Part shown: piece after piece, positions 33,645-42,895 of the stretch | How the letters are laid out: each line of letters starts with the position of its first letter | Position numbering within the stretch: position 1 is the first letter of the stretch | Assembly (NCBI GenBank): GCA_040220415.1 | Contig: JAVJUV010000089.1 | Location: 1-64,000 of the forward strand | Origin: JAVJUV01 sp040220415 | Lineage (GTDB): Bacteria; Pseudomonadota; Alphaproteobacteria; Rhodobacterales; Rhodobacteraceae | DNA length: 64,000 nt | Direction: 5' to 3' | Notes under the pieces: model-generated | Databases searched by the model: none | What the model was told of the DNA's origin: nothing | Seen by the model: only the letters and a program-made list of their open reading frames with translations | Made by a program: the position numbers and the translations under genes

Positions 33645-34606
33645 CACCGCATCTCTCCGCTGAGGTAGACGTTTGAGATCGTAGTGGACAGCGCCGCGAT
33701 CTCGCGAATGCTGCGCGTCAAAAACTCGTGAAGTCCTTCATCGAAAATGTCATCCACGGTCAGTTCGGCGAGGTAGGCGAGAATGCTTCGGGATTGGGTC
33801 TGCGCGTCCGTAGTCCTGCCGTAGGCGCGCGCAAGGCGGTCGAGGTGCCAGTTCGTTTCCTCCGAGCAGGTAATCAGAGAGCGGGGCGATTTGCGGTTGA
33901 GTATCAGAAAATCCGCTATCTTTCGCGGAGTAATCTCGCCGCCATAGGCCCAGTTGAAGGCGCGGTGTGCGGACATGGCGCGAAGGATGGTACGCCATTG
34001 ATAATTGTCGAGACCCGAACCGACGTAGCCGATTTCCGGTAAAAGCACGAAGTATTTCACATCCAGAAGACGTGCGGTGCTGTCGCCGCGTTCGAGATAG
34101 AGTCCGATGTTCAGGAAATCGTAGCCGTCGATCCGGAGTTGGGTGTCCTCGACGGTGCCTCTGATCAGCGCCGCCTGACGGAGTGTCCAGTCGATCAGAT
34201 CGTTGATCGAGAGTTTCGAGCGTTCGGTTCGCTTGAGTTCGCGGATTTCCTGCAGGGCGGTGTTGATGGCGTCCCAGGACTGGCTGGTCAGCGCAGTTCG
34301 CACGATGCGGGCGTTTTCCCGGGCAGCGAAGATGCAGGAATAGACCGACGATGGGTTATCCTCGTCGAAAAAGAGGTAGCTTTCGATGTTCCGCTGGCGG
34401 ATGTCGTCGCCGTACTTCTGGACGAAGCCCAAGTTGGCGCCGGATGCGGAGAGGATGGATTCCCACTCGTTCCGGAACCCCCCGGATGTATTGGGGATCA
34501 GGGCATTTCGCGAGCCGACTTCGAGAAGGCGCGCCTGGGTTTCCGCGCGTTCGACGAAGCGACCGATCCAGAAAAGATTGTCTGCGTGGCGGGCAAGAAG
34601 GGTCAT
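33644..34606 (-). CDS. Alpha-E domain protein
   Basis: All-helical protein of 320 residues of the alpha-E (DUF403) family. It opens MTLLARHADNLFWIGRFVERAETQARLLEVGSR, the family hallmark, and has the conserved NARIVRTALTSQSWDAINTALQE and ERGDSTARLLDVKYFVLLP segments. The biochemical role is unknown; in genomes it nearly always stands between a circularly permuted ATP-grasp and a transglutaminase, as here. ATG 34606 overlaps the upstream stop by 4 bases; five earlier in-frame codons are inside that gene. Confidence 0.92.
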   Translation of the reverse strand: MTLLARHADNLFWIGRFVERAETQARLLEVGSRNALIPNTSGGFRNEWESILSASGANLGFVQKYGDDIRQRNIESYLFFDEDNPSSVYSCIFAARENARIVRTALTSQSWDAINTALQEIRELKRTERSKLSINDLIDWTLRQAALIRGTVEDTQLRIDGYDFLNIGLYLERGDSTARLLDVKYFVLLPEIGYVGSGLDNYQWRTILRAMSAHRAFNWAYGGEITPRKIADFLILNRKSPRSLITCSEETNWHLDRLARAYGRTTDAQTQSRSILAYLAELTVDDIFDEGLHEFLTRSIREIAALSTTISNVYLSGEMR

Positions 34607-36027
34607 TCGGCTATCACCCAAGTATCCTTGACGCCACCGCCCTGCGACGAGTTCACCACGAGCGAGCCTTCGGTCAGCGCGACACGGGTCAGGCCGCCGG
34701 GGACAAGCTCGATAGTTTCTCCGACAAGGCAGTATGGGCGCAAATCAACGTGGCGTGGCGCGATGCCCTCTTCCACGAAAGTTGGGCAGGTCGAGAGTGC
34801 GAGCGTCGGCTGAGCGATGTAATTTTCTGGGCGCTCCTCGATCTTGGAGCGGAAAGCGGCGATCTGGTCTTTTGATGAGCGAGGTCCGACAAGCATCCCG
34901 TACCCACCCGAGCCATGAACTTCCTTGACGACTAGCTCTGACAAGTTGTCCAGCACGTAATTGAGCTCATCCGACTTCGCGCATTGCCAGGTCGGGACAT
35001 TGTTCAGGATCGGCTCCTCGCCGAGGTAGAAACGTACCATGTCGGGGACGAAGGTGTAGATCGCCTTGTCGTCGGCCACGCCCGCGCCAGGCGCACTGGC
35101 GATAGTAACGCCGCCAGAACGGTAGACGTTCATAAGTCCCGGAACACCCAGCATGGAATCGGGCCGGAAACAGAGGGGGTCGAGGAAGGCGTCGTCGATC
35201 CGCCGGTAGATCACGTCAACTTTGCGGGGTCCTCGCGTGGTACGCATCCAGCAGAAATCACCTTCGACGAAGAGATCCTGCCCCTCGACCAGTTCGACGC
35301 CCATCATGTCTGCGAGAAAGGTATGCTCGTAATAGGCCGAGTTGAAGTGGCCCGGTGTGAGGATCGCGACGGTCGGTTCGCCGTCGCATTTCTCGGGCGC
35401 GACCGAGGCCAGAGTTCGCTTTAGCCTGGCGGGATAACTTTCGACGGGCGCGATGCGGTTCTCGCGGAAGAGATGCGGGAACATCCGCATCATGATCTCG
35501 CGGTTTTCCAGCATGTAAGAGACGCCCGAGGGCGTCCGGCAGTTGTCTTCGAGGACGAAGAACTCGTCGGGGCCAGTGCGCACGAGGTCGATGCCGACTA
35601 TGTGGGAATAAACGCCGCGGGGCGGTCTTATGCCAACAACGGCCTTTTCATAAGCTTCGTTCTGATAGACCAGCCGTTCTGGAATTCGACCGGCCCTGAT
35701 GATCTCGCCGCGGCCATAGACATCCATCAGGAATGCGTTGAGAGCGCGGGCGCGTTGCTTGATGCCGCGCTCCAGCTTGCGCCATTCGTCAGCAGCAAAG
35801 ACTCGAGGAAACATGTCGAAAGGGATCAGCCTGTCCGGGTCTCCGCCTTCGCCATAGACGGCGAAGGTGATTCCTATGCGGCGGAAGAGCGCCTCGGCTT
35901 CGGATTGTTTGAGGGTGCGGAACTCGTCGGGCATGTTTCGTGCCCATTCTTCCAGTCCTGTGTATGGCGTGCGGACGGACCCATCCTCGAACATTTCGTT
36001 GAAATAAGCGGTTGTTTTCCCGTTCAT
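34603..36027 (-). CDS. Circularly permuted type 2 ATP-grasp protein
   Basis: Protein of 474 residues. Segments typical of the CP_ATPgrasp_2 group: FEDGSVRTPYTGLEEWA, FAVYGEGGDPDRLIPFDMFPRVF, GVYSHIVGIDLVRTGPDEFFVLEDNCRTPSGVSYMLENRE, VAILTPGHFNSAYYEHTFLA, and VVKEVHGSGGYGMLVGP with the ATP-binding Lys and glycine loop. ATP-grasp enzymes ligate carboxylates to amines or thiols, so a peptide-like bond is the probable product. First gene of a three-gene coupled unit with alpha-E and transglutaminase proteins. This trio is conserved but its product is not established. Confidence 0.93.
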   Translation of the reverse strand: MNGKTTAYFNEMFEDGSVRTPYTGLEEWARNMPDEFRTLKQSEAEALFRRIGITFAVYGEGGDPDRLIPFDMFPRVFAADEWRKLERGIKQRARALNAFLMDVYGRGEIIRAGRIPERLVYQNEAYEKAVVGIRPPRGVYSHIVGIDLVRTGPDEFFVLEDNCRTPSGVSYMLENREIMMRMFPHLFRENRIAPVESYPARLKRTLASVAPEKCDGEPTVAILTPGHFNSAYYEHTFLADMMGVELVEGQDLFVEGDFCWMRTTRGPRKVDVIYRRIDDAFLDPLCFRPDSMLGVPGLMNVYRSGGVTIASAPGAGVADDKAIYTFVPDMVRFYLGEEPILNNVPTWQCAKSDELNYVLDNLSELVVKEVHGSGGYGMLVGPRSSKDQIAAFRSKIEERPENYIAQPTLALSTCPTFVEEGIAPRHVDLRPYCLVGETIELVPGGLTRVALTEGSLVVNSSQGGGVKDTWVIAE

Positions 36028-36187
36028 GTGTCCCCTCTTGCCGTCCCATTATGTCGAGTGTCCCGGAGATGAAAAGCAGCTTTCGCCGTATTGGCGAGTT
36101 TCGATGATGTTTGCACAGTAAATGGGCAGGTTAAGAATGGCCCGCTTTGGAGTGGCCGAGAAAGCCGGTCTGGCTTAGGATTTCGAT

Positions 36188-37195
36188 ATGGCATCGGCGC
36201 GCGTTCTTACCTTCACGGACAAGGGTATTCATTGCGAGGCGGGCGGTTTCTACGTCGACCCGTGGCGGCCTGTCGACCGCGCTCTTGTCACGCACGGACA
36301 CGCGGACCATGCACGCCCCGGTTCAGCGCGGTACCTGGCAACCAGGACTGCCGCGCCGGTGATGCGGTACCGACTGGGCGATATTGCACTGGAGACCGTG
36401 GACTACGGGGAGGTCCGCAGGATCGGCGATGCGCATGTCAGTTTTCATCCCGCTGGGCACGTGCCCGGATCAGCCCAGATCAGGGTCGAGGTGGGCGGCG
36501 AGGTCTGGGTGGTGTCGGGCGACTACAAGGTGGTCGCGGACGGCCTCAGCGAGTCTTTCGAGCCGGTTTCGTGCCATACCTTCATTAGCGAGTGCACGTT
36601 CGGGCTGCCGGTGTTCAAATGGGATGCGCCCGAGGCCGTCGCGGCAGAGATCAACCGGTGGTGGGCCGCGAATGCGGCAGAGGGACGATTTTCAGTCTGT
36701 GGGGCTTATGCACTGGGCAAAGCGCAGCGCATCCTCGCAGGATTGGATACATCCATCGGGCCGATCCTGACGCACGGAGCGATCGAGAACACGAACGAGG
36801 TATTGCGCGGGCAGGGCATCGCGTTGCCAAACACCATTCGTGTGACCCCGGAATTGAATGCGAAGAACTATTCCGGTGCGTTTGTGCTGGCGACACCATC
36901 GGCGCTGAACACAACATGGGCCGAACGGTTCAGGCCTGGATCGACGGCGTTCGCAAGCGGGTGGATGGCCTTGCGTGGCATTCGCAGGCGCCGCGCCGTG
37001 GATCGGGGTTTCGTCATGTCAGATCACGCGGATTGGCTCGGGTTGAACACCGCCATCCGCGCCACCGGTTGTGAAAGGGTGTTCGTGACCCACGGCTATA
37101 CCTCGGTCTTCCGGCGTTGGCTTTCGGAAGAGGGCTATGACGCTGCTATTGTGGAGACCGAGTTCGGTAGCGAGGACACCGAGGAAGAAGGCTGA
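36188..37195 (+). CDS. Ligase-associated DNA damage response exonuclease (metallo-beta-lactamase fold)
   Basis: Protein of 335 residues of the MBL/beta-CASP group. VTHGHADHARPG (near residue 36) is the metal motif HxHxDH, SFHPAGHVPGSAQIRVE and VVSGDYK give further ligands, and VMSDHADWLGL with FVTHGYTSVFRRWL the C-terminal histidines. It matches the exonuclease usually encoded with an ATP-dependent DNA ligase, an Lhr-type helicase and a PdeM phosphoesterase. None of these is next to it here: the following gene is gpmI. An acidic tail (TEFGSEDTEEEG) ends the protein. Confidence 0.88.
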   Translation: MASARVLTFTDKGIHCEAGGFYVDPWRPVDRALVTHGHADHARPGSARYLATRTAAPVMRYRLGDIALETVDYGEVRRIGDAHVSFHPAGHVPGSAQIRVEVGGEVWVVSGDYKVVADGLSESFEPVSCHTFISECTFGLPVFKWDAPEAVAAEINRWWAANAAEGRFSVCGAYALGKAQRILAGLDTSIGPILTHGAIENTNEVLRGQGIALPNTIRVTPELNAKNYSGAFVLATPSALNTTWAERFRPGSTAFASGWMALRGIRRRRAVDRGFVMSDHADWLGLNTAIRATGCERVFVTHGYTSVFRRWLSEEGYDAAIVETEFGSEDTEEEG

Positions 37196-37292
37196 TGTCC
37201 GGATCATGCCGATCTGGTCCAGGTGACAGGCGAGGTGGTTTTCCTTGTCTCTCAGGAACTGTATGAGTTCCGCAAACAAGGCGAGGCATGAC

Positions 37293-38813
37293 ATGAGCGC
37301 ACCGAAACCTGTGGTACTCTGCATTCTGGACGGCTGGGGGCTGCGCGAAGAGACTGAAGCCAATGCTCCGGCGCTGGCTGATACCCCGACATTCGACAGG
37401 ATCATGTCGACGTGCCCTCATGCCACGCTGGTCACGCACGGCCCGGATGTGGGTTTGCCGAGCGGGCAGATGGGAAATTCCGAAGTTGGTCACACGAACA
37501 TCGGTGCGGGTCGGGTCGTTGCGATGGACCTGGGGCAGATCGACCTGTCGATCGAGGACGGGTCGTTCTTCGACGAAGCCGCGATCGTCGAGTTTGCAGA
37601 AAAACTCAAAGCCAGCGGCGGAACCGCACATGTGATCGGTCTGGCCTCGCCCGGTGGAGTCCATTCGCACCAGGATCATATCGTGGCTGCGGCGAAGGCG
37701 TTGAACGATCGCGGGATCCCCGTTGCCGTTCATGCTCTCACCGATGGGCGGGACGTGCCTCCAAAGTCGGCAGCAGGGTATCTGGGCGATCTCTGCGCGG
37801 CACTGCCGGAAAATGCACGTGTCGTCACCGTGATCGGCCGCTACTATGCGATGGACCGCGACAACCGCTGGGAGCGCGTGGAGCGAGCCTATCGGGCAAT
37901 AATGAACGGAGAGGGGCGGAAAGCGGTTGATCCTGTCTCGGTCGTCGAGGCGTCTTATGACGACGGAAAAACCGATGAGTTCATCGATCCTTGCGTGATC
38001 AGCGATCATGCCGGAATCCAGGACCGCGACGGAATCTTCTTCATCAATTTCCGAGCCGACCGCGCGCGCGAAATCTTGCGTGCGATAGGCGAACCGGGCT
38101 TTGCCGAATTCGACACCGGACCGCGGCCAAAGCTGGCCGCCTTTCTGGGGATGGTTGAATACTCGGTGGATCACAACGCTTACATGACCGCGGTCTATCC
38201 GAAGCGGGAGATCGTGAATACGCTTGGCGAATGGGTTGCGAAGCATGGCCTGCGTCAATTTCGACTGGCCGAGACGGAAAAGTACCCGCACGTAACCTTC
38301 TTCCTGAACGGAGGCAAGGAGGAGCCGGAAGTGGGCGAGGACCGGTTCATGCCGAAGTCGCCCAAAGTGGCCACTTATGATTTGCAGCCGGAGATGTCGT
38401 CGGCCGAAGTGACCGAGCAGTTCGTCGAAGCCATCGAGGCGAAATACGACCTGATCGTCGTGAACTACGCCAATCCCGACATGGTGGGACATACCGGCGA
38501 TCTGGCGGCTGCCGTGAGAGCCTGCGAAGCTGTGGATCAAGGGTTGGCAAAGGTAGTCGCGGCGTTGGAGAGGACCGGCGGCGCGATGGTGCTGACCGCC
38601 GACCATGGCAACTGCGAATTGATGGTGGACCCGGAAACCGGAGGTCCGCATACCGCACATACGACAAACCTTGTCCCGGTTGCTGTCATTGGGGGTCCGG
38701 AGGGCATTTCACTGCGTGATGGGCGCCTTGCCGATCTTGCCCCGACTATCCTGGAGCTCATGGGCTTGCAGAAGCCTGATGAGATGACCGGGCAAAGCCT
38801 GATCGTGTCATGA
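37293..38813 (+). CDS. gpmI: 2,3-bisphosphoglycerate-independent phosphoglycerate mutase
   Basis: Glycolytic enzyme interconverting 3- and 2-phosphoglycerate with two Mn2+. The 506 residues show VLCILDGWGLRE with the metal-binding Asp, LPSGQMGNSEVGHTNIGAGRVV with the phosphorylated Ser (near residue 64), ALTDGRDVPPKS, YYAMDRDNRWERV, NYANPDMVGHTGD and LTADHGNCE. ATG 37293 is preferred over an in-frame start 16 codons upstream. It overlaps the EnvC-like gene by 4 bases; this gpmI-envC-ctpA order is common in alphaproteobacteria. Confidence 0.97.
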   Translation: MSAPKPVVLCILDGWGLREETEANAPALADTPTFDRIMSTCPHATLVTHGPDVGLPSGQMGNSEVGHTNIGAGRVVAMDLGQIDLSIEDGSFFDEAAIVEFAEKLKASGGTAHVIGLASPGGVHSHQDHIVAAAKALNDRGIPVAVHALTDGRDVPPKSAAGYLGDLCAALPENARVVTVIGRYYAMDRDNRWERVERAYRAIMNGEGRKAVDPVSVVEASYDDGKTDEFIDPCVISDHAGIQDRDGIFFINFRADRAREILRAIGEPGFAEFDTGPRPKLAAFLGMVEYSVDHNAYMTAVYPKREIVNTLGEWVAKHGLRQFRLAETEKYPHVTFFLNGGKEEPEVGEDRFMPKSPKVATYDLQPEMSSAEVTEQFVEAIEAKYDLIVVNYANPDMVGHTGDLAAAVRACEAVDQGLAKVVAALERTGGAMVLTADHGNCELMVDPETGGPHTAHTTNLVPVAVIGGPEGISLRDGRLADLAPTILELMGLQKPDEMTGQSLIVS

Positions 38814-39916
38814 GGTTTGGCTGGATCGCTGCGCTTGTATTTCTGGCCGGTGGATCGGCAACTGCCGAAGGTGAAGTCTCCACTTTGGCCGACAAAGCCG
38901 CGAAGGCCTTGGGCGAGGCTGCGGAAGCATTGGCGGCCGCCGAAGATTCTCCGGACAGGATCGCCGCATTGACCAGTACGATCCAAGCCTATGAGGCGGG
39001 ACTTTCGGCGATGCGTGAGGGGCTGCGGCAAGCCGTATTGCGCGAACGCGAAGTCGAGGCACGTCTTGTTGCTCAGGATGCCGAACTGGGTGAATTGCTG
39101 GCGCTGCTTCAAAACGTGTCCCGCGCCGGGCAGGCGCGGACCGTATTGCATCCCGAAGGCGCTGTTCAGACCGTGCGATCGGGGATTCTTGCGTCGGCCC
39201 TCGTTCCGGCGTTGGAAGAACGTTCGGACAGTCTGGAAACTGATCTGATCGATCTTGAAGCCATCAGAACCGTTCAGGAGGCTGGTATCGCCACGCTGGC
39301 GCAGGGGCTTCAGCAGATTCGGGAAGCCCGGTTCTTGTTGACGAAAGCGATTTCCGAGCGGTCAGACCTGCCAGCGACGGTTGCCACTGACGAGGCGGCC
39401 ATGGAAGCGCTGATCAATTCCTCGGAAACGCTTGCCGCGTTCGCGGATAGCCTGGTCTCCGATGGCGAAACGGACTCCGACCCTGAAGGCCAATGGTCGC
39501 TGCCGGTCGCAGGTGAGGTGATCCGGAGTTTCGGGGAAACCGACGCAGCAGGCGTACGACTTTCCGGATGGCTTGTCGGAACAGCGCCAAAGGCATTGGT
39601 AACAGCGCCCACCGACGCAACAGTCAGATTCTCGGGCGAAATTCCCGAAAGCGGACAGGTAATCATTCTGGAGGCATCGCCGGGTCGGCTTGTGATTCTC
39701 ACGGGTCACGCGCAGAGCTTTGTTCTCAGAGGACAGATCGTTTCGCAAGGTGATCCAGTTGGCTTGATGGGCGGCAGTGTGCCGGCAATACAAGAGAAAT
39801 TGATCGAAACTTCCATTCTCGGTGGTCAACCTCGCGAGGAAACGCTTTATATTGAGATCAGACAGGGTCAGGCACCGGTCGATCCCGCGGCCTTTCTTCG
39901 CCCCTCGAAAGAATAA
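38810..39916 (+). CDS. EnvC-like murein hydrolase activator (degenerate M23)
   Basis: Exported protein of 368 residues: signal peptide FGWIAALVFLAGGSATA, a long coiled coil (about residues 25-200, rich in Ala/Glu), and a C-terminal LytM/M23 fold starting at WSLPVAGEVIRSFGE and ending YIEIRQGQAPVDPAAFL. The HxxxD and HxH zinc motifs of active M23 peptidases are not seen, as in EnvC itself, which activates amidases at the septum instead of cutting peptidoglycan. Its place between gpmI and ctpA supports this assignment. Confidence 0.87.
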   Translation: MRFGWIAALVFLAGGSATAEGEVSTLADKAAKALGEAAEALAAAEDSPDRIAALTSTIQAYEAGLSAMREGLRQAVLREREVEARLVAQDAELGELLALLQNVSRAGQARTVLHPEGAVQTVRSGILASALVPALEERSDSLETDLIDLEAIRTVQEAGIATLAQGLQQIREARFLLTKAISERSDLPATVATDEAAMEALINSSETLAAFADSLVSDGETDSDPEGQWSLPVAGEVIRSFGETDAAGVRLSGWLVGTAPKALVTAPTDATVRFSGEIPESGQVIILEASPGRLVILTGHAQSFVLRGQIVSQGDPVGLMGGSVPAIQEKLIETSILGGQPREETLYIEIRQGQAPVDPAAFLRPSKE

Positions 39917-39925
39917 GGAAAGCAG

Positions 39926-41284
39926 ATGAAGAAGTTTTTTCTGGCCACGATCACGGGTGTCATGTTCGGCGCTGTCATGACCACACAGATCGCCGGTCCG
40001 CTTCTTGCGCAGGAAGCTGAACGCAAGGCATCGGTTTACGAGCAACTCGATCTTTTCGGCGACATATTCGAACGCATCAGATCGCAATATGTCGAAGAGG
40101 TGGACGAGAAGGAACTGATCGAAGCGGCGATCAATGGAATGCTGACCTCGCTGGACCCGCATTCGTCGTATTTGTCGCCGGACGATGCCGCGGACATGCG
40201 TGTTCAGACCCGCGGCGAATTCGGGGGACTTGGCATTGAGGTCACGCAGGAAGAAGGCTTCGTGAAAGTCGTTTCGCCGATCGACGGCACGCCTGCCGAT
40301 GACGCAGGGATCGAAGCGGGCGATTTCATTACCCACGTGGACGGCGAGAGCGTTTTGGGCCTGACCCTGGACGAAGCTGTCGACATGATGCGTGGTCCCG
40401 TCGGTAGCGAGATCATCATTACCGTCGTCCGAGAAGGCGAAGCGGAGCCCTTCGACGTGTCAATCGTCCGCGACACGATCAAGCTAACCGCTGTACGCTC
40501 GCGCATAGTGGGCGAAACAATTGTGCTGCGCTTGTCCACGTTCAGCGATCAGACCTATCCGGCCATGCGCGAGCAACTGAATGAAAAGGTAGCTGAACTT
40601 GGAGGTTTGGAGAACGTGAATGGGTTTGTGCTGGATCTTAGGAACAATCCCGGAGGTCTTCTGACTCAGGCCGTTCGCGTTTCCGACGCGTTCCTCGAAT
40701 CCGGTGAAATCGTCTCGACTCGCGGGCGCGAGCCGCAGGACGGCGACCGCTTCAACGCCGAGTCCGGCGATCTGGCCGAGGGCAAGCCGATGGTCGTGCT
40801 GATCAACGGCGGATCCGCCTCGGCTTCCGAAATCGTGGCGGGTGCATTGCAGGATCACCGTCGCGCCATCGTTGTGGGCACCAAATCTTTTGGCAAGGGA
40901 TCGGTTCAGACGGTCATGCCGCTTCGGGGGGAGGGTGCGATGCGCCTGACCACCGCTCGCTACTACACGCCTTCGGGCCGCTCGATCCAGGCTCTGGGTG
41001 TTTCACCGGACATCGTCGTCGAGCAGCCGCCGCAGCGCGAAGCGACGGAGGAGGAAGAGGCTCAGCGGAATTCGCGAACTGAGGCGGACCTGCGTGGATC
41101 GTTGTCGAACGATAGCCTGACCGAGGATCAGCGCCGCCAGATCGAGGAAGAGCGCGACGCTGCCGAGAAAGCCGCAGATCTCCGGCTTGAGGATTACCAG
41201 TTGGCCTACGCTATCGACATCCTTAAAGGCCTGTCTGCGCTTGGTCCTGAGTATGCGGCCGCGCTGGCCCGGCAGGGCAACTGA
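39926..41284 (+). CDS. ctpA: C-terminal processing peptidase, S41 family
   Basis: Periplasmic serine protease of 452 residues with a signal peptide (KKFFLATITGVMFGAVMTTQIAGPLLAQ). A PDZ domain spans about 95-175 (GIEVTQEEGFVKVVSPIDGTPADDAGIEAGDFI). The catalytic core has FVLDLRNNPGGLL, the serine in LINGGSASASEIVAGALQD and the lysine in GTKSFGKGSVQT. A charged, helical region (EEEEAQRNSRTEADLRG onward) closes the protein. Follows the EnvC-like gene by 9 bases; in relatives the pair takes part in cell-wall remodelling. Confidence 0.96.
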   Translation: MKKFFLATITGVMFGAVMTTQIAGPLLAQEAERKASVYEQLDLFGDIFERIRSQYVEEVDEKELIEAAINGMLTSLDPHSSYLSPDDAADMRVQTRGEFGGLGIEVTQEEGFVKVVSPIDGTPADDAGIEAGDFITHVDGESVLGLTLDEAVDMMRGPVGSEIIITVVREGEAEPFDVSIVRDTIKLTAVRSRIVGETIVLRLSTFSDQTYPAMREQLNEKVAELGGLENVNGFVLDLRNNPGGLLTQAVRVSDAFLESGEIVSTRGREPQDGDRFNAESGDLAEGKPMVVLINGGSASASEIVAGALQDHRRAIVVGTKSFGKGSVQTVMPLRGEGAMRLTTARYYTPSGRSIQALGVSPDIVVEQPPQREATEEEEAQRNSRTEADLRGSLSNDSLTEDQRRQIEEERDAAEKAADLRLEDYQLAYAIDILKGLSALGPEYAAALARQGN

Positions 41285-41312
41285 GCGCCGTATCGCCAGT
41301 AGAAATGCAAAG

Positions 41313-41338
41313 GGCCGGTTCCATCGAGCCGGCCTTTT
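41313..41338 (+). terminator. Terminator after ctpA
   Basis: GGCCGGTTC pairs with GAGCCGGCC (one G-U) at 41313-41334 and is followed by TTTT, 29 bases after the ctpA stop. It separates gpmI-envC-ctpA from trmD. Confidence 0.8.
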
Positions 41339-41377
41339 CGTTTGCCCGTACCGAGGTGGCGCGCTATGCCCCGCGCC

Positions 41378-42184
41378 ATGTCTGACTCACCCTCGAAATC
41401 GCATGGCCGACTAGCCATCGGCCCAGCCGCGAAACCACGCGAACTGATGACGGATAAGCCGCACTTGAAGGGGGCTTGGACGGCAAAGATCATCACGCTG
41501 CTTCCCGAGACGTTCCCGGGTTTCCTTGGAGCATCCCTTTTGGGCAAGGCTTTACAGGACGGTTTGTGGCGCCTTGAACCCGTGGATTTGCGCGTTTTCG
41601 GTGAGGGAAAGCATCGCAATGTCGATGACACACCGGCTGGTGGCGGGGCCGGTATGGTTCTGCGACCGGACACGATGGGCAAGGCCATACGTTTCGCCCA
41701 GCGAGGTGTGCCCGAAGACCGGGCGCGTTGGCCCATTATTTACCTTAGTCCACGCGGCCGACCGTTCGACCAGGCCACGGCACGCCGCTTCTCGGAATGC
41801 GCGGGGATCACGCTGATTTGCGGTCGCTTCGAGGGTCTGGATGAGCGGGTGATCGAGCACTTCGGCATCGAGGAAGTGTCGCTTGGCGATTTCGTCATGA
41901 CCGGGGGAGAGATTGCTGCTGAAGCCGTGATCGATGCCACGGTCCGGCTATTGCCCGGTGTTTTGGGAAACGCGGCCTCTGCGGAGGAAGAAAGCTTCTC
42001 TGAGGGGCTTCTGGAGCATCCACAGTACACTCGTCCAGCCGAGTGGGAAGGCCGAACCATACCGGAAGTGTTGACGTCAGGCGATCATGGCAAAGTTGCG
42101 ACGTGGCGAAGGGTGCAAGCGGAGCGGGTCACTCGTGAAAGGCGTCCCGATCTCTGGCGTCGCTACGAGTTGGACAAGAGTTGA
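41378..42184 (+). CDS. trmD: tRNA (guanine-N1)-methyltransferase TrmD
   Basis: SPOUT methyltransferase making m1G37 in tRNAs with G36G37, needed for frame maintenance. Family blocks: WTAKIITLLPETFPGFLG, RNVDDTPAGGGAGMVLRP, YLSPRGRPFDQ, ITLICGRFEGLDERV, SLGDFVMTGGE and LLPGVLGN forming the trefoil knot. Start ATG 41378 gives an N-terminal SPSKSHGR segment that I recall from roseobacter TrmD; ATG 41447 is the alternative. It heads trmD-rplS-rpmE, but rpsP and rimM, which usually precede trmD, are replaced by ctpA. Confidence 0.95.
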   Translation: MSDSPSKSHGRLAIGPAAKPRELMTDKPHLKGAWTAKIITLLPETFPGFLGASLLGKALQDGLWRLEPVDLRVFGEGKHRNVDDTPAGGGAGMVLRPDTMGKAIRFAQRGVPEDRARWPIIYLSPRGRPFDQATARRFSECAGITLICGRFEGLDERVIEHFGIEEVSLGDFVMTGGEIAAEAVIDATVRLLPGVLGNAASAEEESFSEGLLEHPQYTRPAEWEGRTIPEVLTSGDHGKVATWRRVQAERVTRERRPDLWRRYELDKS

Positions 42185-42500
42185 AAGATCTTTGCTTACC
42201 GTTAATACCGAAACTCCTGCCCAAATTTTGGGGAGGCCTCTGGGTGCGTTTGGCTGCGCCTCAACTAGTCGGACATGGTTGTCCCGTAAACGGAGTTAAG
42301 GCTTGATCCGATCGTGGCTAACCCCTATACGGCGCGGGTTCGCGGCTGAATCGGCCAGGCGGACCTCTCGCGCGTCGCGTGAAACAGTAAAAAGATGACC
42401 TGTATCCTCCGGCGGGTGGCATGATCCGACCCCAAACAAGCGGAGCTCTGAGGCCTTACACCTCTCGGGAAACGCCCGAGGCAAAATAGGAGTTGGTCAG
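42185..42500 (+). promoter_or_regulatory. rplS leader and promoter region
   Basis: A 316-base gap between trmD and rplS without a gene. It holds a promoter candidate TTGATC (42303-42308), 17 bases, TATACG (42326-42331) and, close to the start, a hairpin CTCGGG-AAACG-CCCGAG (about 42465-42481). The hairpin just before the ribosome-binding site may matter for translation control; no known leader motif was recognised. Confidence 0.45.
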
Positions 42501-42884
42501 ATGAATCTGATCGCTGAACTGGAAGCCGAGCAGGTGGCCTTGCTTGGCAAGGAAATTCCGGACTTCAAGGCGGGTGACACAATCCGCGTTGGCTACAAGG
42601 TGACGGAAGGAACGCGCTCGCGCGTTCAGAACTACGAAGGCGTATGCATCAGCCGCAAGAACGGCAATGGCATCGCCGGCAGCTTTACCGTCCGCAAGAT
42701 TTCATTCGGTGAAGGCGTAGAACGTGTGTTTCCGCTGCACTCGACGAATATCGATTCGATAACTGTCGTGCGTCGCGGTCGTGTTCGTCGCGCCAAGCTT
42801 TACTATCTGCGGTCGCGCCGCGGCAAGTCGGCCCGAATCGCGGAAGATTCCAACTACAAGCCCATTGACGGCGCTGGCGCGTAA
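42501..42884 (+). CDS. rplS: 50S ribosomal protein L19
   Basis: Subunit-interface protein of 127 residues. IPDFKAGDTIRVGYKVTEGTRSRVQNYEGVCISRKNGNGIAGSFTVRKISFGEGVERVFPLHSTNIDSI is the L19 core, followed by RRGRVRRAKLYYLRSRRGKSARI. AGGAG lies 10 bases before the ATG. rpmE follows at 11 bases. Confidence 0.98.
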   Translation: MNLIAELEAEQVALLGKEIPDFKAGDTIRVGYKVTEGTRSRVQNYEGVCISRKNGNGIAGSFTVRKISFGEGVERVFPLHSTNIDSITVVRRGRVRRAKLYYLRSRRGKSARIAEDSNYKPIDGAGA

Positions 42885-42895
42885 GGAGTGGCGAG

